A stretch of 64,000 bases of DNA from Viscum album (Eukaryota > Streptophyta > Magnoliopsida > Santalales > Viscaceae), in the NCBI GenBank assembly GCA_963277665.1, contig OY728142.1, forward strand, positions 6,834,001-6,898,000, in the 5' to 3' direction. Shown one piece after another: positions 12,500 through 23,390 of this stretch. Below the pieces are notes generated by a model. The model was not told where the DNA came from. It saw only the letters and a program-made list of their open reading frames with translations, and did not search any database. Each line of letters opens with the position of its first letter. Positions within the stretch are counted from its first letter, which is position 1. The translations under genes were made by a program, and so were the position numbers.

Positions 12500-14130
12500 A
12501 AAGATTATAACCAATCAATAAATTTCCACCATGGAAAATGAATAAGGAGGAAATATATATGAATCAAAAGGATCATGCAATCAAATCTATGATGAGGATA
12601 AAAAAGGATCCAATATTTATATATTTTCAATGGATAGACCAAAAAATCTTGAAGGAATGTGAGGAATATTATCTTTCTCAAATTAGTATTCAACCATTTA
12701 TCTATGTGAGTATTAAAGAGGTGCATAATGAAGATGTGGAACTATAGTAGAATTTAATAAATTTTCATGAGTTTATCCTTGATTATAATGTAATTATAAG
12801 GTTTATGAACCATGTATTAATCGCATCAATAAAATATTTGAAGGAGTTATTGGATGAAGCTCATAGATTATCATTCTCTATTCATACTAAAAGTAAAATT
12901 ATATATAGATATCTGAATGAGTACTTATATTAGGACAACATGAAGAGAGATATTCTATAATATATATTTTGGATCTTTTTATTTCAACAAGTTAATATTG
13001 ATAGACATAAGCCTAAGTGGATTTTATAACCATTACCTATACCAAAATGGAAATGGGAAAATTTCACCTTAGAATTTATCATCGAACTCCCCAAAATGTC
13101 TAAATGACATAATGATATTTGGGTTGTGGTTGATCACCTTAAAAGGTAAAAATGATTTATTCATATTAGATAGTATTTTTATCTTGATCATATTTCTATA
13201 ATATACATTAACTAAGTTGTATGGTTCTATGGAGTACCACATTCTATTGTATTTGATCAGGATTTGACGTTTACCTAGAAGTTTGAGTTAACTCTTTAGC
13301 ATGCTCTGTATGTAGAGTTAAGTTTCAACACTATCTTTAATCCTCATACAGATAGTCAGTATGAGAGAACTATTCAAACCCTATAGTATATGTAGAGATC
13401 TTATTCCATGGATTTCAAAGTTGGTTGGGATTAATAACTTCCTCTTATCAACTTCTCTTATAACAATAGCTTTCACTCGAGCATTCATATGTCTCTTTAT
13501 GAATATATCTATAGAAAGAAGTGTAAAAGAATATCATGTTAGGATGAAGTTTGATAAATAAATCTATTGGGACCTGATTTTTATGAGGAAATGGTAGAGA
13601 AAGTCATTATCATTCAACAGCACATCAAGACATCTCAAAGTTGATAGAAAATTTATGTTGATAATCATCAGTGAGATCTGGAGTTTAAAGTTGCTGAGAA
13701 GGTGTTCCTATGAATTTCTCTATAGAATAATTTTATGAGATTCAGGAATAAAGTAAAGTTAATCCCTAGGTATATTTTCTCCTTTCATATTCTTGATTGA
13801 GTAGGGATGGTAGCTTATCGGTTGGCACTTACACCGAACCTCTCTTAAGTTCACGATGTGTTTAATGTATCTATATTGGAAAAGAACATACCTGATCTAT
13901 AACATGTACTAAACTCAGAGGTCATAACACTAGATAATGATATTCCTTATGAATAAAAACCAATATAAATATTATATTGTAGATATAAATTACAATGGAA
14001 CAATACTGGTCATCTAGTTAAAGTTCTTTGAAGGAAGTAAAAATTTGAAGAAGCTACCTGGGAACTAGAGTATGTGATGAGGTAAATATATACTCATTTT
14101 TTGGTATTTTATAAATGTAATTTTAACATA
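12500..14130 (+). pseudogene. pol: Integrase with terminal chromodomain-like segment, ruin of E1
   Basis: Integrase inserts the cDNA. After a degenerate N-terminal part (a short open piece at 12,538-12,747 belongs to it), the core begins near 13,045 (KWKWENFTLEFIIELPK; the first catalytic Asp of 'MDFI' is Glu here). It continues through 'WFYGVPHSIVFDQDLTFT' near 13,222 (second Asp kept) and 'NPHTDSQYERTIQTL' near 13,343 (catalytic Glu kept). Then follow the Tekay/Del C-terminal signatures: NNSFHSSIHM, GMVAYRLALTPNLS near 13,805, VHDVFNVS, and the end segment LVKVL...KFEEATWELEYVM near 14,015-14,080, which corresponds to the chromodomain-like tail. Many stops. The forward frame at 13,361-13,561 is out of register. 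Confidence 0.85.
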
Positions 14131-14140
14131 GAAACTCATT

Positions 14141-14155
14141 CTAAGTGGGGTATAA
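14141..14155 (+). other. Polypurine tract of E1
   Basis: 'aagtggggtataa' directly precedes TGTAACAC of LTR2 and would prime plus-strand synthesis. E2 has 'aagtgggtttgaa' at the same place (53,519). Confidence 0.6.
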
Positions 14156-15310
14156 TGTAACACCATCAGATTTTATGATATGTTTATTTTTTTTAAAAAT
14201 AATCTCTTTGATAGCTTGTGATACATGAAACCTCGAGTCTAAATGAACTGTAATATAGTGTACCATTATAATATATATTTTAAATTTGATGGAATGAATA
14301 GTAATAACTAAATCATTAAAGTTATATGTTTTAATTATGTATAAAAAATTCATTGAGTATCAATTTATTATAATTGAAAATAATATTCATTTGAAATTAA
14401 AAGAAATGTTTTTTCATAAAAAACTATTTTATGTGAGCAATGTGATTTTATCTTAATAAATTAAATTAGTCACTATTGGTGAATTATTTTGATCAAATTT
14501 ATACATTATATATTCAATTAAAAAATTTATAATTCATCTAACATTTTTTCTAATCATGGTATAAGAATATATCCCATTTTATGCTTAAAAGTGTACTTTT
14601 CTAAAAAGTAATCTCATAATGTTTTTCACACTTATTTTAAAATTATTTTTTTCCACTTTAATAAAATTTATTTGAAAAAAATAAATTTTTTTTTTAAATC
14701 AACATATAAAAATTATATTAGAGTGGATTTTTGATAATTTTCTAAAAACATGAATTTTTTTATGAATAGCGAAAAATATTGATTTTTCTTAAAAATTATC
14801 TTTTCATTTAAAGAATTTAAAAAATTATGTTTTGTTTTAAAATGGTTTTACAAGTAAAAATAGCTCAATTATATTATTATTAATCCAATATAACTCATTT
14901 TAATTAATTCTATGATTAATTTTGATACAAAAAATGTTTTATACTTAAAAAGACTTTTTCTTTTGAAAGCAGCTTTTCATCAGGTTTGTAGGTTTAATTT
15001 TAATTTAATTTACACCAATTATTTTTATTGTATAAAATGGATTCTATATTTATAATAATACTAATTAATATTAGGTAATAATTCCAACTTCATTTTTTTC
15101 ATAATGAAGAGTAAAAATAGTAAAAATATGTTAACACGTTTAAGGGTAAAATAGGATTACTAACGGTTAAAATAAATAGATAAGGGTTAAAATAACCTAA
15201 AAAATTTATAAATTATATTTTATGTCCATATTTCAACCATATATAATATAATATTTTTTAATGGTACATTATGGATCCATATGGTTTGAATAAGACACTA
15301 ATATATTATA
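14156..15310 (+). repeat. LTR2, first part (3' LTR of E1)
   Basis: It begins TGTAACACCATCAGATTTTA and follows LTR1 block by block: 'gattttatcttaataaatta' near 14,444, 'gaatagcgaaaaatattga' near 14,764, and 'aataaatagataagggttaaa' near 15,172. It stops at 15,310 with the ATA target duplication of element A. The minus-strand frame at 14,141-14,353 is a shadow. Confidence 0.85.
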
Positions 15311-15329
15311 CACTACCCCAAAACTGGGT

Positions 15330-15425
15330 TTTTGCAGCGCTATTAAAGGGGCTCCCTTTATCAGCGTTTTTTTAGTAGCTCTGATAGGGGGCTATATCAG
15401 TACTTTTTCCCTAGCACTAATAAAG
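15330..15425 (+). repeat. Left subterminal palindromic repeats of element A
   Basis: Copies of 'agcgctattaaagggg', 'tttatcagcg' and 'agctctgataggggg' alternate in both directions. Subterminal repeats of CACTA elements are transposase binding sites in the family; binding here is inferred. Confidence 0.65.
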
Positions 15426-15714
15426 TGTATATTACAAAAAATATATATTTCATAAATAAAATATATTTATATATATATATAAGTATATTGCTATTGATAT
15501 AAATATAATATATATTTTTTAAATATGTTTTAGATAAGTATAAAATAAACATTTTCACCTAAAATATAAGATATGTAGTAAAAATGGCTTGTAAAATATC
15601 TTTAAAAAAATATTAAGTAATAATTTTATAATTATAATCTACTAATAATTATTTAATAACAATTTGAAGACATAAAAAACAAAAAAAAATAATAAAAGAT
15701 CTAAAATAATTTGA

Positions 15715-15960
15715 AAACCTATCTCAAACTTCAAACGACTATAACTTTTGATCCGTGTATCTGTTCGAGCTCTACAACATATCAAATTGAAGACTGTGAT
15801 GAGATCTAAACACTGTAGATATAAAGAAACCTTATGTCATCTTTTTTAGGCCAAAAAAGTCTCATAAGTCCTCTAAAACTAAGTTTTTAGTCCAAATACC
15901 CAAATTGTTTAACATTCGATGGAATTTCAACCTCGTTTCAGGGTGTATTTTTGAACTTTT
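15715..15960 (+). repeat. Block shared by elements A and C
   Basis: The segment 'aaacttcaaacgactataac' through 'aaaactaagtttttagtcc' recurs in reverse orientation in element C (39,055-39,345) with 'tgatccgggtgtccgtttg' and 'atatcaaatcgaagcctg'. It is the most conserved interior part of the family. No open frame is common to the two copies, so it is probably non-coding. Confidence 0.7.
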
Positions 15961-16238
15961 TCAATGGGTACTAAAATTATTCCGAGGGGTTACATTTATA
16001 TTGATATTATGGATTTTAAATTTTATCTTTTTTGACAATGTAATGTTATTTATAATCAATTATATAACAATATATACATATTTTTTATATATTCACTGAA
16101 AAAGATTTAATTTTGTAAATAAATAATTAAATATATTTACATATAATGTATATTTATCAATATATAAGGATTATATAAATAAAAACTAATATCCATTTTA
16201 TTTCAAATAAAAATATATTAATATTTATATACCTACAT

Positions 16239-16550
16239 GATGTGTGTGTGTGTGTGTGTATTTGTGTGCGTCTGTATTGACAAACTGATATATATTATCT
16301 ATATATTCTAAACATATGTATATATACAAATTAATATCTAATATTTGTAAATATATATTAATATATAAATAAATATATAAATATAACTATATATGTGTAT
16401 ATATATATATAAATATTAATATACTAATATATATATATATATATTAATATAACTAAATATATATATATATTAATATAAATATATATTAATATATGATTAA
16501 ATATAAATATATATATTTATATTTATATTTATAAATATATATATTAAAAA
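16239..16550. repeat. (TG)n and (TA)n-rich microsatellite tract in element A
   Basis: A (GT)n run at 16,240-16,258 is followed by more than 200 bases of AT-only sequence built from 'atatatta' and 'aatatata' units. Element C has the equivalent tract at 38,100-38,980. Confidence 0.8.
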
Positions 16551-16561
16551 ATGAAGAGAAA

Positions 16562-16640
16562 ATCAATATGGTGGAGTGGTAAATGCTTAGGTGCGCAGGC
16601 AATAGGTCCCGAGTTCAAATCCAGAGGGAGGCAGGTTGCG
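16562..16640 (+). other. tRNA-like (SINE-head-like) segment in element A
   Basis: 'ggtggagtggtaaatgctta' resembles a tRNA A-box region and 'gagttcaaatcc' about 35 bases later resembles a B box (GGTTCGAATCC). Folding into an acceptor stem is not evident and the A-box spacing is poor, so this is not a tRNA gene. Element C carries the homologous segment on the minus strand (38,020-38,085: 'agagtggtaaaggctttagg', 'gagatcaaatc'). It is either a captured SINE head or an ancient tRNA fragment. Confidence 0.45.
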
Positions 16641-16769
16641 CGTGCGGGTGGAATAAGGGATAGCACTTTTAAAGGGTGGGTGGGCTGGTAGCTTGGGCAT
16701 GCAGGCTTGGGGTTTCAAGTTCTGTTGAAGCCCCTCCCTAATTTTCATATTTTTTTAATGTTTTTTAAA

Positions 16770-16960
16770 TTTTATCAGTGCTAAAAAATCACTGAGAAAG
16801 GACCTGTTTATCAGTGCTTTTCTTAGAGCTGATAAAAGGGGCCTTTAACAAATCTTTTTTGATCACTAATAAAAGGGACCACCCTTTATCTTCACTAAGA
16901 TTAACAGCGCTTTTTTGTCATTGATAAAGGCATTTTTTAGCATTGATAAAAGCATATTTT
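16770..16960 (+). repeat. Right subterminal palindromic repeats of element A
   Basis: 'tttatcagtgctaaaaaatc', 'tttatcagtgcttttcttag', 'agctgataaaaggggcc' and related copies occur in both orientations just inside the right terminal repeat. They mirror the left end and both ends of element C. Confidence 0.65.
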
Positions 16961-16969
16961 GTGGTAGTG

Positions 16970-17123
16970 ATATTATTTTCAAATATACTAAGTTGTTCCG
17001 CTCCCCACTTAAAAAAGGACACACCCACTTATCTCCCCTCCACACATAAAGATAAATTTAGTTCATCGAATACCTACCAAAATACTTTACTTAAATACCT
17101 ACACATTACTTAAATTCTATAGT
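16970..17123 (+). repeat. LTR2, second part, between elements A and B
   Basis: This short piece matches LTR1 6,365-6,520. It contains the decayed TATA position ('ccacttaaaaaaggac' near 17,005) and the leader downstream of it. It ends with ATAGT (17,119-17,123), repeated at 43,422-43,426, the target duplication of element B. Confidence 0.8.
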
Positions 17124-19741
17124 TTTTTCATCTCTGAGGTGGCGTGTTTCAAGTGGAGCGGAAATGGTACAATGAGGATCATCATCCGTCCATTTTCTAT
17201 AGATGCAGGTTCTCATCAAATTCACAATTTATTTAGTTTCGACCCATTCTACATCATTATCCTTTAAAATAAGGTTGTATTAACCCTGTGGGGACTTTCC
17301 AATTCACCCCTATGGCATTCCAAAGGATATGCCATAGTCAGTCAGTCCCAACGGGCGATTACATGGGGTCAAGTACTCTTGCAATTGGTCATCTTCAGAT
17401 ATAACTTCCTTGGATGGTCTTCAAAAAGCTTATTCATGGAGCCAGAAACACCCAAAAACCCTACTATCTATGATTCATGTACCTGCTTTCCAAATTTAGG
17501 TGCTCTTTGGACAATTATTTGGCCAACGACACTTAAGGACTCCATTGGTCTATAGGATGGGAATTCGAGCTCACCGCACCCTTCTGGGGGAGGATTATTT
17601 CCTATTATGGGACTCACTTATAGATTTAAGTCGGATTCAAATGTTTGTGAATCCTTGGTTCATTCCCAAATATTTTTTCCACGGGATACCCTTGGTTTGT
17701 AAGATCATCGTAGGCATGAATATATTTGAGGCTAAGGATGTACTACTGACTTTATCTATATAATAAGTTCCTCTGGAGTTTATCAATATCCAGGAGGACA
17801 GAAGGTGACTTGATTTTGGTATCGTATCCATAAGGTGGGTTTCATAGATATCCTCAAGAGAGGAATCAGAACCCATGTAGTTCAGAATGGATAGGGATTA
17901 TGCATGGAAGCTTCTCATTTGAGGGGGCATGGTTGGGTGGACTCTTTTGGATGGTCACCCTCTTGAGCTCAAGACTTCAGGTAAGCATCCTACATATCCT
18001 GGTTTGATCAGGAATCAGAGTTCTCATAGTTCAAAAATGATGGTGTTGTGATCTTCACAAACCTCTAAGCCCACGTGAGTCATTCTCAGCGTGATAAACA
18101 AGATTATGTGAAAGATTCAACAAAGCACATGATTCCTCCCCTGGTGGTGGGAGAGAGAGAGCCTATGATTGAAGAGGTCAGGGAGACCATGGGAAAGGTA
18201 GCGGAGCAATGAACCCTTTGATGTGAGATGACATTAAAGGTCATACGACTCAGCCACAAAAGATTGGGGACTTACCTCAATGGGATAGCCCTAGAACAAA
18301 TTTTTGGAGAGGGGATGAGTTTCGTCCTCGTCAAAGGAGAAGCGAACATAACTCCTTCGACTGATCACTATTCCTCAATGAATGGAAAAGTAATTGATCA
18401 CTCTTAATACCTAGAACAGGGAGGTTCACGTCGGTATCCCAAGGTCAGGCTCCAGTTACCATGGGAATGTAGACCCACAGGTATTCCCGAACCCGAACAG
18501 TTGTGGGGAGAGCCTTTGTGACTCCACATACCATGGGTATGTATACTCAAAGGGGCGCATTGATGCAACTGATAGTCTGGTCATATGGGTCTGGTGGCTT
18601 TGGAGGAGACTTTGGCCTAATAATGGAGGACTGGTTAGCGGAGGGACTACGGAGGACTAGATGGTAGTTGAGGGGTGAGGTTGGAATTTGAGGAAATAAT
18701 ACCAAAAAATTACTTATTCCGAGTACTGATTTCTTATGTGGGATGGGGGAGGCTCCACATACCATAGTGGTATACGGGAAGAGGAGACATCCGTGTACCG
18801 ATGTGGTATGCGGCCATGGCTATAGACCACTGTATACCATAGTGGTATGAAACCCATCATGTTGATTTAGGTTCCATCCACATACTAATGTAGTATGCAT
18901 TGTCGAATCCAGTCAGCATAATGGAACACTATGAGAAGCACCATAATAAAGGAGGGTTTGGGGGATTATCATTCGTAGTGAGTTCATTTGAAAGAATTAT
19001 ATGGTTCGCGGTTCACTAATTAGGTTCATTTTTATCTTTTTATAATTAATTTTCCTTGTTTTTTGGTTCGCGGCCGGTTGTACCTATGGAGAGTGTGGTT
19101 CGCAATTCGGGATTCATCGATGAATCGAGATTGAATATGGAGTCTTATCTGAACTCTTTCTTCCAACATCTGAGTCCCCTTCAGGATTTCATCATATATC
19201 TATCTCAATTCTTTTTGTGCTCCTTTTATAGTGTATCAGGGAAATTTTATCTATTGGGCATGAGACACCATTTGCGGAGGCCCGTGAAGAGATATCCGGA
19301 CCCATGGAAGAATTGGTCAATCTGGGATTTATGGAGGCTTTGGTTTGTGATAATGGTTCATCGAACCCTACCCATTCACCTTTTCCATGAACTTATGAGT
19401 TCGTAGGATGGTACGTGGATAACCTTCATGCAGACAATTCCTTTAGCGATGTGGTTCGTGTTCCACTGGGTGTGCTGGCCATCGCTTCGCGGGCCAATGT
19501 CTTGTGTATCGTTCTACGTACCTGGTGTTTCACGATCCAGGTGGTCTGTGAACCATTCCTGATGATAGTATATGGGCCACTTGAAATTATTTGAAAACTT
19601 GAGTTCCTTTAATTTTATTCTGAAATTTTCAAGTCAGTTTGAGTCCATTCACCATGATAGACATATAGAAATACTTGTTTCATTCTGAAAAGTGATTATG
19701 GGGGTATTTTCTTCCCATGGTGGAATTTTTGGGACCCTAAA
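17124..19741 (-). repeat. Left LTR (3' LTR) of element B
   Basis: It aligns throughout with 40,830-43,421 ('ggtacaatgaggatcatca' at 17,167 and 40,872; 'tgaactctttcttccaacat' at 19,150 and 42,831). The left terminus TTTTTC corresponds to TGTTCT in the other copy by a few substitutions. The right terminus 'accctaaa' corresponds to 'accctaca'. A frame at 19,056-19,406 has a counterpart at 42,730-43,215, but paired LTRs are copies of each other, so this is no evidence of coding. Confidence 0.9.
18523..18900. repeat. Cluster of short palindromes in left LTR of B
   Basis: Five imperfect palindromes built on the theme CATACCAT-n-GTGGTATG: 'cacataccatgggtatgtat' (18,524), 'ccacataccatagtggtata' (18,754), 'cgtgtaccgatgtggtatgc' (18,792), 'tgtataccatagtggtatga' (18,831) and 'catactaatgtagtatgcat' (18,881). 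They are also in the right LTR (42,235-42,595). They could be dimeric-factor binding sites or hairpins; nothing in the sequence decides which. Confidence 0.6.
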
Positions 19742-19756
19742 AATTACCCCCATCTA
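19742..19756 (-). other. Polypurine tract of element B
   Basis: Read on the minus strand, TAGATGGGGGTAATT directly precedes the LTR start. A G-rich purine run at this place is what Ty3/gypsy elements use to prime plus-strand DNA. It supports the minus-strand orientation and the LTR boundary at 19,741. Confidence 0.65.
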
Positions 19757-19861
19757 AATGAGGTCCGTTCAGAATGAAAATAGGACTATTCCGATGTAGA
19801 AGTGGTCCTAAACTGAAATAGTTCTCAGTAGAACAGATGGGCCCGATAGGAGGGAAAACAC

Positions 19862-19870
19862 CTATATATA
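19862..19870 (+). promoter_or_regulatory. TATA box ahead of the antisense gene of B
   Basis: CTATATATAGG sits outside the LTR, about 55 bases before the putative first codon of the antisense gene. Its spacing suits a start of transcription near 19,890-19,900. It suggests that the plus-strand gene had its own promoter rather than using the LTR. Low base-composition specificity keeps confidence moderate. Confidence 0.45.
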
Positions 19871-19919
19871 GGGGCCCATGTCATTTTTATTTTATCATTT
19901 CTCATAGCTAAAAGTGATC

Positions 19920-22900
19920 TTGGCTTCCTCGACTTCCTCTGCTCTTGCGTACCATGCTCCTTGTGAAAATCCCATTTGTGAACTTCTTAGTACATACTGG
20001 GAACTGATCATTTCTCCATTTATCTGTTCGTGTACTAAATTTTAGGTTTCATGAACGGTATTGTGGAATTTGAAAATTAAAATCTAGATTGTGTGTTGGA
20101 GGAAGCTACGCAGCTTTTTTGTCCACATACCGATCTTGAATCAGAAAATCAAACTTTATGAACAAATAATCCAAACATAAACTTTTAATCACGACTTCTG
20201 ATCATGAACTTAATGAGGCCTAGGTTCATGGTATCCACCTTCAGTGAACCTTTTTGTTCGTCGACCAAAAATCAATGGGCCAAAGCCTCACAAATGGTTT
20301 GCCTAACATAGTTGTACATGATGAAATGCCCTCATGTACCATAGTCATAGGCGGGGTTGCTTCCGTGTATCATGTAGTACGTGGATCAGGCCTACCACAT
20401 ACCATTTCTGGGATTAGTATGAAGAGCCTTATACGGACATATTTTAATTCCTTTAGCTATTCCTTTGTAGCCTTTATCCAATAATTTTAATTGGACTGAC
20501 TTTTTTTCAGCTTCTGGATCTTCCTGTGCCAGTTACAATGGCTGCTTCACTGGCTATGATAAAATCGATGAAGACAAGGGTGACCATGGAGGGGAATAGT
20601 GAGGATCATCTTTGAGCCCACATTATTCCTTGTGATAACTTCTTAAAGGAATTCTTGACAGCATATGTCCTAGCTTATCTTTTATCTGTACAGTTTTCAC
20701 TTTACAGCTTTGGTCTCCTTGACGACGTTTATCTACAGTTGACTGACCCCGATACCCCTTTCATTCACTTAGAGGTAATGCAAGGACATGATCACGCTAA
20801 CATTTCCCCAGTAGAAGAATTCATCTCCACTCTGATTTAGAAGAATGTCTTCATACTAGGATGTTTGGCATAGACTTAGAGAAACCGCAGCGGCCACAAT
20901 GGTATCCCAAGACTAAGAACCCAGGAGTACCCATCCATTATCAACATCTCCCAAGAAAATTCTAATGGAAGGTGGAACACCAAGTGGGATATGTGGTCTA
21001 TAGGATGTTTCTATGATGAATGGGCATGGGAATTCTAGGTATATCAGACCTACTTGGAGTCCCCCAACCAGTTAGAGGTGGTGGTCTTGTATCAGGTAGT
21101 CTGGGTTTCTCAGTTTGTAGTCTTCTCCCCATGCGAAATCCTTCTTGAGTTTCTCAGCCGCTAGTGTTCAGGAACCAATACCTACCACTTATTTTATGGG
21201 TAGGTGGGAATCATCTTATGGGATATCCACCAACTTGGAGACTCCCTATCCATAGAGAGATGTATGGTGATTTTCTCCCAACAACTGCCACATGGAATGA
21301 CACTGACCACGTATCCCCTTTGACAAGGAGTCGATTGGTCATGGTAGAGGGATTACTTGATCATCCCCACCAGGATCGCTCACTTATCCTATTCGAGGTT
21401 TGGATAGGGTTATTCTGGCAAGATAATGGACCCAAGCCAAGGGCTCACTGCAGTTGAACTCATACATCCCGTCAGTCCCGCCAGACTCCTGGGTCATATT
21501 ATGCTACCCTTGAAGCGAGACAATATACCACATGGGGATATGAGATTCAACCAAACGTATCACATGCACTTAGATTAGTAGCTTTCTTTGTAACGTTTTT
21601 TTAGTGGATGGATTTTCCCATCCCGTGACGTATATATCGGGGTTTGGTCCTATACATTAATGATGGAAACCATGCTGGTAGAGGTTGGACCCATTAATTT
21701 TTCTCTTCCCACTCTTGCCCGTATTTATGAATTGTCGGGACAAATACCTAATGTTAGGCCACCAAACCTTCTCAGTAGACCATTTCAATTTTTGTACGGG
21801 TGGATGGAAGAACACTTTCCCTGTTATGAATACCAACATACTGCAAAGGTTCCTCATTCTCACTTTCAACCCACCCTTCTCAAAAAAAAATTGTTCATCC
21901 TAATACTCTAAGTGTTGTTGATGTGGTTGGGATGTTGAAAGAAACTTCTCATTTCTCATTTTCACCACATCCTACCCCTCATGGGTCATTAAGAGGTGAT
22001 AGGGATGGTTTTTTGTAGGAATTTTCGTACCTCATTACACTTTGGGATGGGATGCTCACCGATAATATAGATATAGTAGTAATTTTTTTAGTCATACCGC
22101 CCCTATCGATTTTCTAGGAAATTTGGATGCCTTCAATAGACTACGCTAATTCCAAATATTCAATTAAGGGGAGACTCTCATCCTATAATTATTTCATAGA
22201 TATGGCTTACGATGATGTATGAGGGTGCTTCTATAGAAGTTATCATCCCCAATATGATAGAATCCACTTTTCTGTCATTGGAATATGCCCGAATGTGGGC
22301 GGATTATTACCCCAATGAGATGCTGAAAGAACCAGTTTGGCAGGTACAGAAACCTTTAATCATTCCCCGCCCCATCCTTTCCCCGACAATTAAAATGACA
22401 CACATTACTTCTACTGTTAAGAGTGTGATAGATGCTCCTTCCACTCATGTCCCTACAATAGCCATGATGGACACACCACCTGTTCCTACCCTTGTGGTAA
22501 GAAGATTCTCGGTTCGTCGTTAGAAGCATATGGGAGGGGCTTCATCGGTACAACCTATATCATTGGGTATTGATTCATAATTCTCCCCTCCTGTGGATAC
22601 CTCCCAAGACCTTAATGAGGATGGAACCAACAGAGTATCACTGATCACCCCGGAAGTCACGGCTTGTCCTCCGCATCCAGCTCCTGTTATTTAACCATCT
22701 GAGGGAAAAGAGAGTCCCTTATCTTGGGTGTCATGTATTAGGTCCCTACCCACTCCTGTGATTATGATTTATACTTATAGATACGTGGAGTTGGAGGAGG
22801 ATCAAAGTACTAGTGCCACAATTAGGCACCAGGCAGTGCGAAAGCAGGCATGGCACTAGTTATGTGGTCTTGCCACGGAGACACCTATATCTAATTTTTC

Positions 22901-23390
22901 TAATGAGACTAAAACATTTCAGTGGTTGTTCACTGAGATAGGTTTTGATAGCTTATATTATCAGCACATACACCTCCTCATCTACTAAATCATCATATCT
23001 CAAGAAGACCTTTCCTCCTACGATGACAAGCTGGCCAAGTTCAATTCTTCCCACAACCAGGTGGTGACCTTACGAGATGTTTCGGAAGAATTCGATCATC
23101 TGGCGGCCGAGGAAGGGAAGGCTCAGGATTTGGTGGACACCCAAGAAGAAGATTTTTGGGAGTGAGAAGCCTATGCCGCAAGGTTTAGGGATCAACTAGC
23201 CTCCTTGCGTGCCAACTATGAATCCTTACAGAAGAAAGGGAAGGACCTTAAAGTTGTTCTGGAGCGGGTGCAGCTGACGATCAAGGCCAAAACAGAGAAG
23301 ATAACTTATTTAGAGAAAACTATTGAAGGAATGCGGCAATAAATTACCATACTTCTAGAAAGGGTGAACCAAGACTTATTGTAGTTCTAT
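19920..23390 (+). pseudogene. Antisense extra gene of B: plant mobile domain plus coiled-coil C-terminus, ruin
   Basis: The gene runs opposite to gag-pol. A first-exon-like start at 19,920 reads TTG GCT TCC TCG (ASSTSSALAYHAP), probably ATG originally. A pyrimidine-rich 'gactttttttcag' acceptor at 20,498-20,510 lies just before an ATG at 20,538 (MAASLAMIKSMKTR). Pieces at 21,160-21,290 (GTNTYHLFYG, GIILWDIHQL, PIHREMYGDFLPTT) match the plant mobile domain pattern 'TNTFxFxxGExxITLxDVxxLxGLPI'. From 23,005 to 23,383 an almost open frame with two stops gives a charged coiled coil (SEEFDHLAAEEGKAQDL, SLRANYESLQKKGKDL). The function of such proteins in Tat elements is unknown; the domain also occurs in host proteins and other transposons. 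Numerous stops and frame changes make it a pseudogene. Confidence 0.65.

Larger units (their letters stand above)
15311..16969 (+). mobile_element. Element A: non-autonomous CACTA-type DNA transposon
   Basis: It begins CACTACCCCAAAACTGGG and ends TTTTGTGGTAGTG, an inverted terminal repeat with the CACTA signature. It is flanked by ATA (15,308-15,310 and 16,970-16,972), the 3-bp duplication typical of the superfamily. Removing it joins LTR2 in step with LTR1 (6,345-6,385). It carries subterminal palindromic repeats at both ends, a conserved block, AT-rich filler and a tRNA-like segment, but no transposase; the 64-codon frame at 15,905-16,099 has no recognisable similarity. Element C (37,526-39,900) is a longer member of the same family in the opposite orientation. 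Confidence 0.85.

Noticed and set aside
15905..16099. 64-codon frame in element A as a transposase fragment
   Set aside because: AT-rich low-complexity translation without CACTA transposase motifs, absent from element C.
16300..16550. AT-rich tract as a replication origin or matrix attachment region
   Set aside because: Simple TA-unit sequence repeated in element C; nothing beyond base composition supports a function.
16562..16640. Functional tRNA gene
   Set aside because: A/B-box-like words only; no acceptor or anticodon stem pairing visible, and the segment is a repeated part of a transposon.
21660..21911. Two overlapping plus-strand frames (83 and 72 codons) as independent genes
   Set aside because: They are overlapping frames of the broken antisense gene of B; no separate start context.
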